From Sphingomonadales bacterium (GTDB lineage Bacteria > Pseudomonadota > Alphaproteobacteria > Sphingomonadales > Sphingomonadaceae): 34,278 bases of DNA. The stretch is from NCBI GenBank assembly GCA_014763545.1, contig JACXVD010000029.1, forward strand, positions 1 through 34,278, in the 5' to 3' direction. A model generated the notes under the pieces. That model worked only from the letters and a program-made list of their open reading frames with translations. It had not been told where the DNA came from and did no database searches. The position numbers were made by a program, and so were the translations under genes. Below, in pieces: positions 33,841 through 34,278 of the stretch. Each line of letters opens with the position of its first letter. Position 1 is the stretch's first letter.

Positions 33841-34109
33841 CGGCGGCCTGACTAGCAGTGCCTTGGCCCAAGGTCAGCCGCAATCGCGCGCCATCCACGG
33901 GTGAATTGCGGGCCTGCGGACGCTGCAATGGCGGGATCGCGCCGTTTCTGGCTAAATAAGGCCAAAAAAAGGCGTCACTATGCGAATGGCGCTTGCATCG
34001 TCACAAAATGGCCATTATTTACCCGCCACGAAGTCGGCCCGATGGTTGGCTTTGCGCCGGTTCCCTTGGGGGGCAGGCAAACCCACTCGCTGTTCAAGGA
34101 TTAAAACCT
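33841..34109. promoter_or_regulatory. Divergent promoter region polA / lipoprotein
   Basis: A 269-bp divergent gap. An AT-rich stretch near 33951-34021 (GGCTAAATAAGGCC, AAAAAAAGG, CCATTATTTACCC) probably carries the plus-strand promoter of the lipoprotein gene; TTGCAT (33993-33998) followed 16-17 bases later by TTATTTA is a candidate. A 67-codon plus-strand frame here has no ribosome binding site and is rejected. Confidence 0.35.
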
Positions 34110-34278
34110 ATGCGTAAGATCGTTCTTGCTGCCGCCGTTGCCGGCGCTGCCCTGACCCTGGCCGCTTGCTCGGAAAAGACCGAAGACGCCGCCACCGAAG
34201 CCGCCGATTCGGCAATGGCTGACGCGGAAACCAACATGGACGCCGCCACCGACGCCGCGACCGACGCCGCGACCGACG
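34110..34278 (+). CDS. Small alanine/aspartate-repeat lipoprotein (partial)
   Basis: The gene runs off the window end; 56 codons are visible. MRKIVLAAAVAGAALTLAAC is a lipoprotein signal peptide with the acylated cysteine at residue 20. The mature part is low complexity and acidic (SEKTEDAATEAADSAMADAE) and then enters a repeat of DAAT encoded by a 12-bp DNA repeat from 34239 to the edge. AAGGA lies nine bases before the ATG. Such proteins often resemble entericidins or short coiled lipoproteins of the outer membrane; function is unknown. Lnt, encoded at 15.9-17.4 kb, would acylate it. Confidence 0.8.
   Translation, partial: MRKIVLAAAVAGAALTLAACSEKTEDAATEAADSAMADAETNMDAATDAATDAATD
34239..34278 (+). 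repeat. 12-bp tandem repeat in the lipoprotein gene
   Basis: Three near-identical 12-bp units (GACGCCGCSACC) at 34239-34250, 34251-34262 and 34263-34274 plus four bases of a fourth reach the window edge. They encode DAAT units in frame. The true copy number lies beyond the window. Confidence 0.85.

Noticed and set aside
30985-33855. 956-codon open frame antisense to polA
   Set aside because: Same cause; the polA frame has all polymerase and nuclease motifs, and the antisense frame has none.
33901-34104. 67-codon plus-strand frame before the lipoprotein
   Set aside because: It covers the promoter region and has no ribosome binding site or conserved feature.

Overview
The window looks like ordinary chromosomal DNA from an alphaproteobacterium of the Sphingomonadales, most likely an Erythrobacteraceae member. 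Reasons: high GC with strong third-position GC bias; a full-length CtrA with a GANTC (CcrM-type) site in its upstream region; an HWE-family histidine kinase; DUF4167 directly after prfA-prmC; and an archaeal/eukaryotic-type CDC48 ATPase. This taxonomic call is from recognition, not from a search. No tRNA, rRNA, insertion sequence, prophage or CRISPR array was seen.

Layout. 1-5.6 kb: trmB (minus), a small PilZ-like protein and a membrane-tethered LuxR-type regulator (plus), then ctrA, rpoN and lptB (minus). The LuxR-type gene and ctrA converge on a strong shared hairpin terminator. 5.7-9.0 kb: a small membrane protein, pmbA/tldE and a BON-MscS channel (plus). 9.0-11.6 kb: ppa and an M61 peptidase (minus). 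11.6-18.7 kb: a plus-strand housekeeping run hisS, prfA, prmC, DUF4167, lnt, metK, ended by a textbook terminator; two inverted copies of a palindromic repeat lie between hisS and prfA. 18.8-24.7 kb: a seven-gene minus-strand run, transcribed scoA, HAD acid phosphatase lipoprotein, scoB, SAM methyltransferase, GST, ferritin-like protein, MFS transporter. 24.7-25.3 kb: the only gene-free stretch above 300 bp. It is AT-rich and holds a dense cluster of GANTC sites in inverted pairs, then two hairpins, the second a perfect plus-strand terminator with no plus-strand gene before it. 25.3-27.6 kb: CDC48-type ATPase (plus). 27.6-33.8 kb: polA, HWE kinase, MscS channel and DUF2306 membrane protein (minus, in transcription order). 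The window ends inside a small repetitive lipoprotein gene (plus).

The genes cover translation (hisS, prfA, prmC, trmB), envelope biogenesis (lptB, lnt), cell-cycle and alternative-sigma control (ctrA, rpoN), SAM synthesis (metK), ketone-body/acyl-CoA metabolism (scoAB), osmotic and envelope stress (two MscS channels, HWE kinase) and DNA repair (polA). I did not find a clear new defence or mobile system. The most promising undescribed element is the 24.7-25.3 kb intergenic region: a candidate small RNA or attenuating leader before CDC48 beside a GANTC/inverted-repeat cluster. Also worth a look are a possible ATA start codon in the MFS gene, two hairpins that sequester ribosome binding sites, and an aberrant hisS C-terminus.
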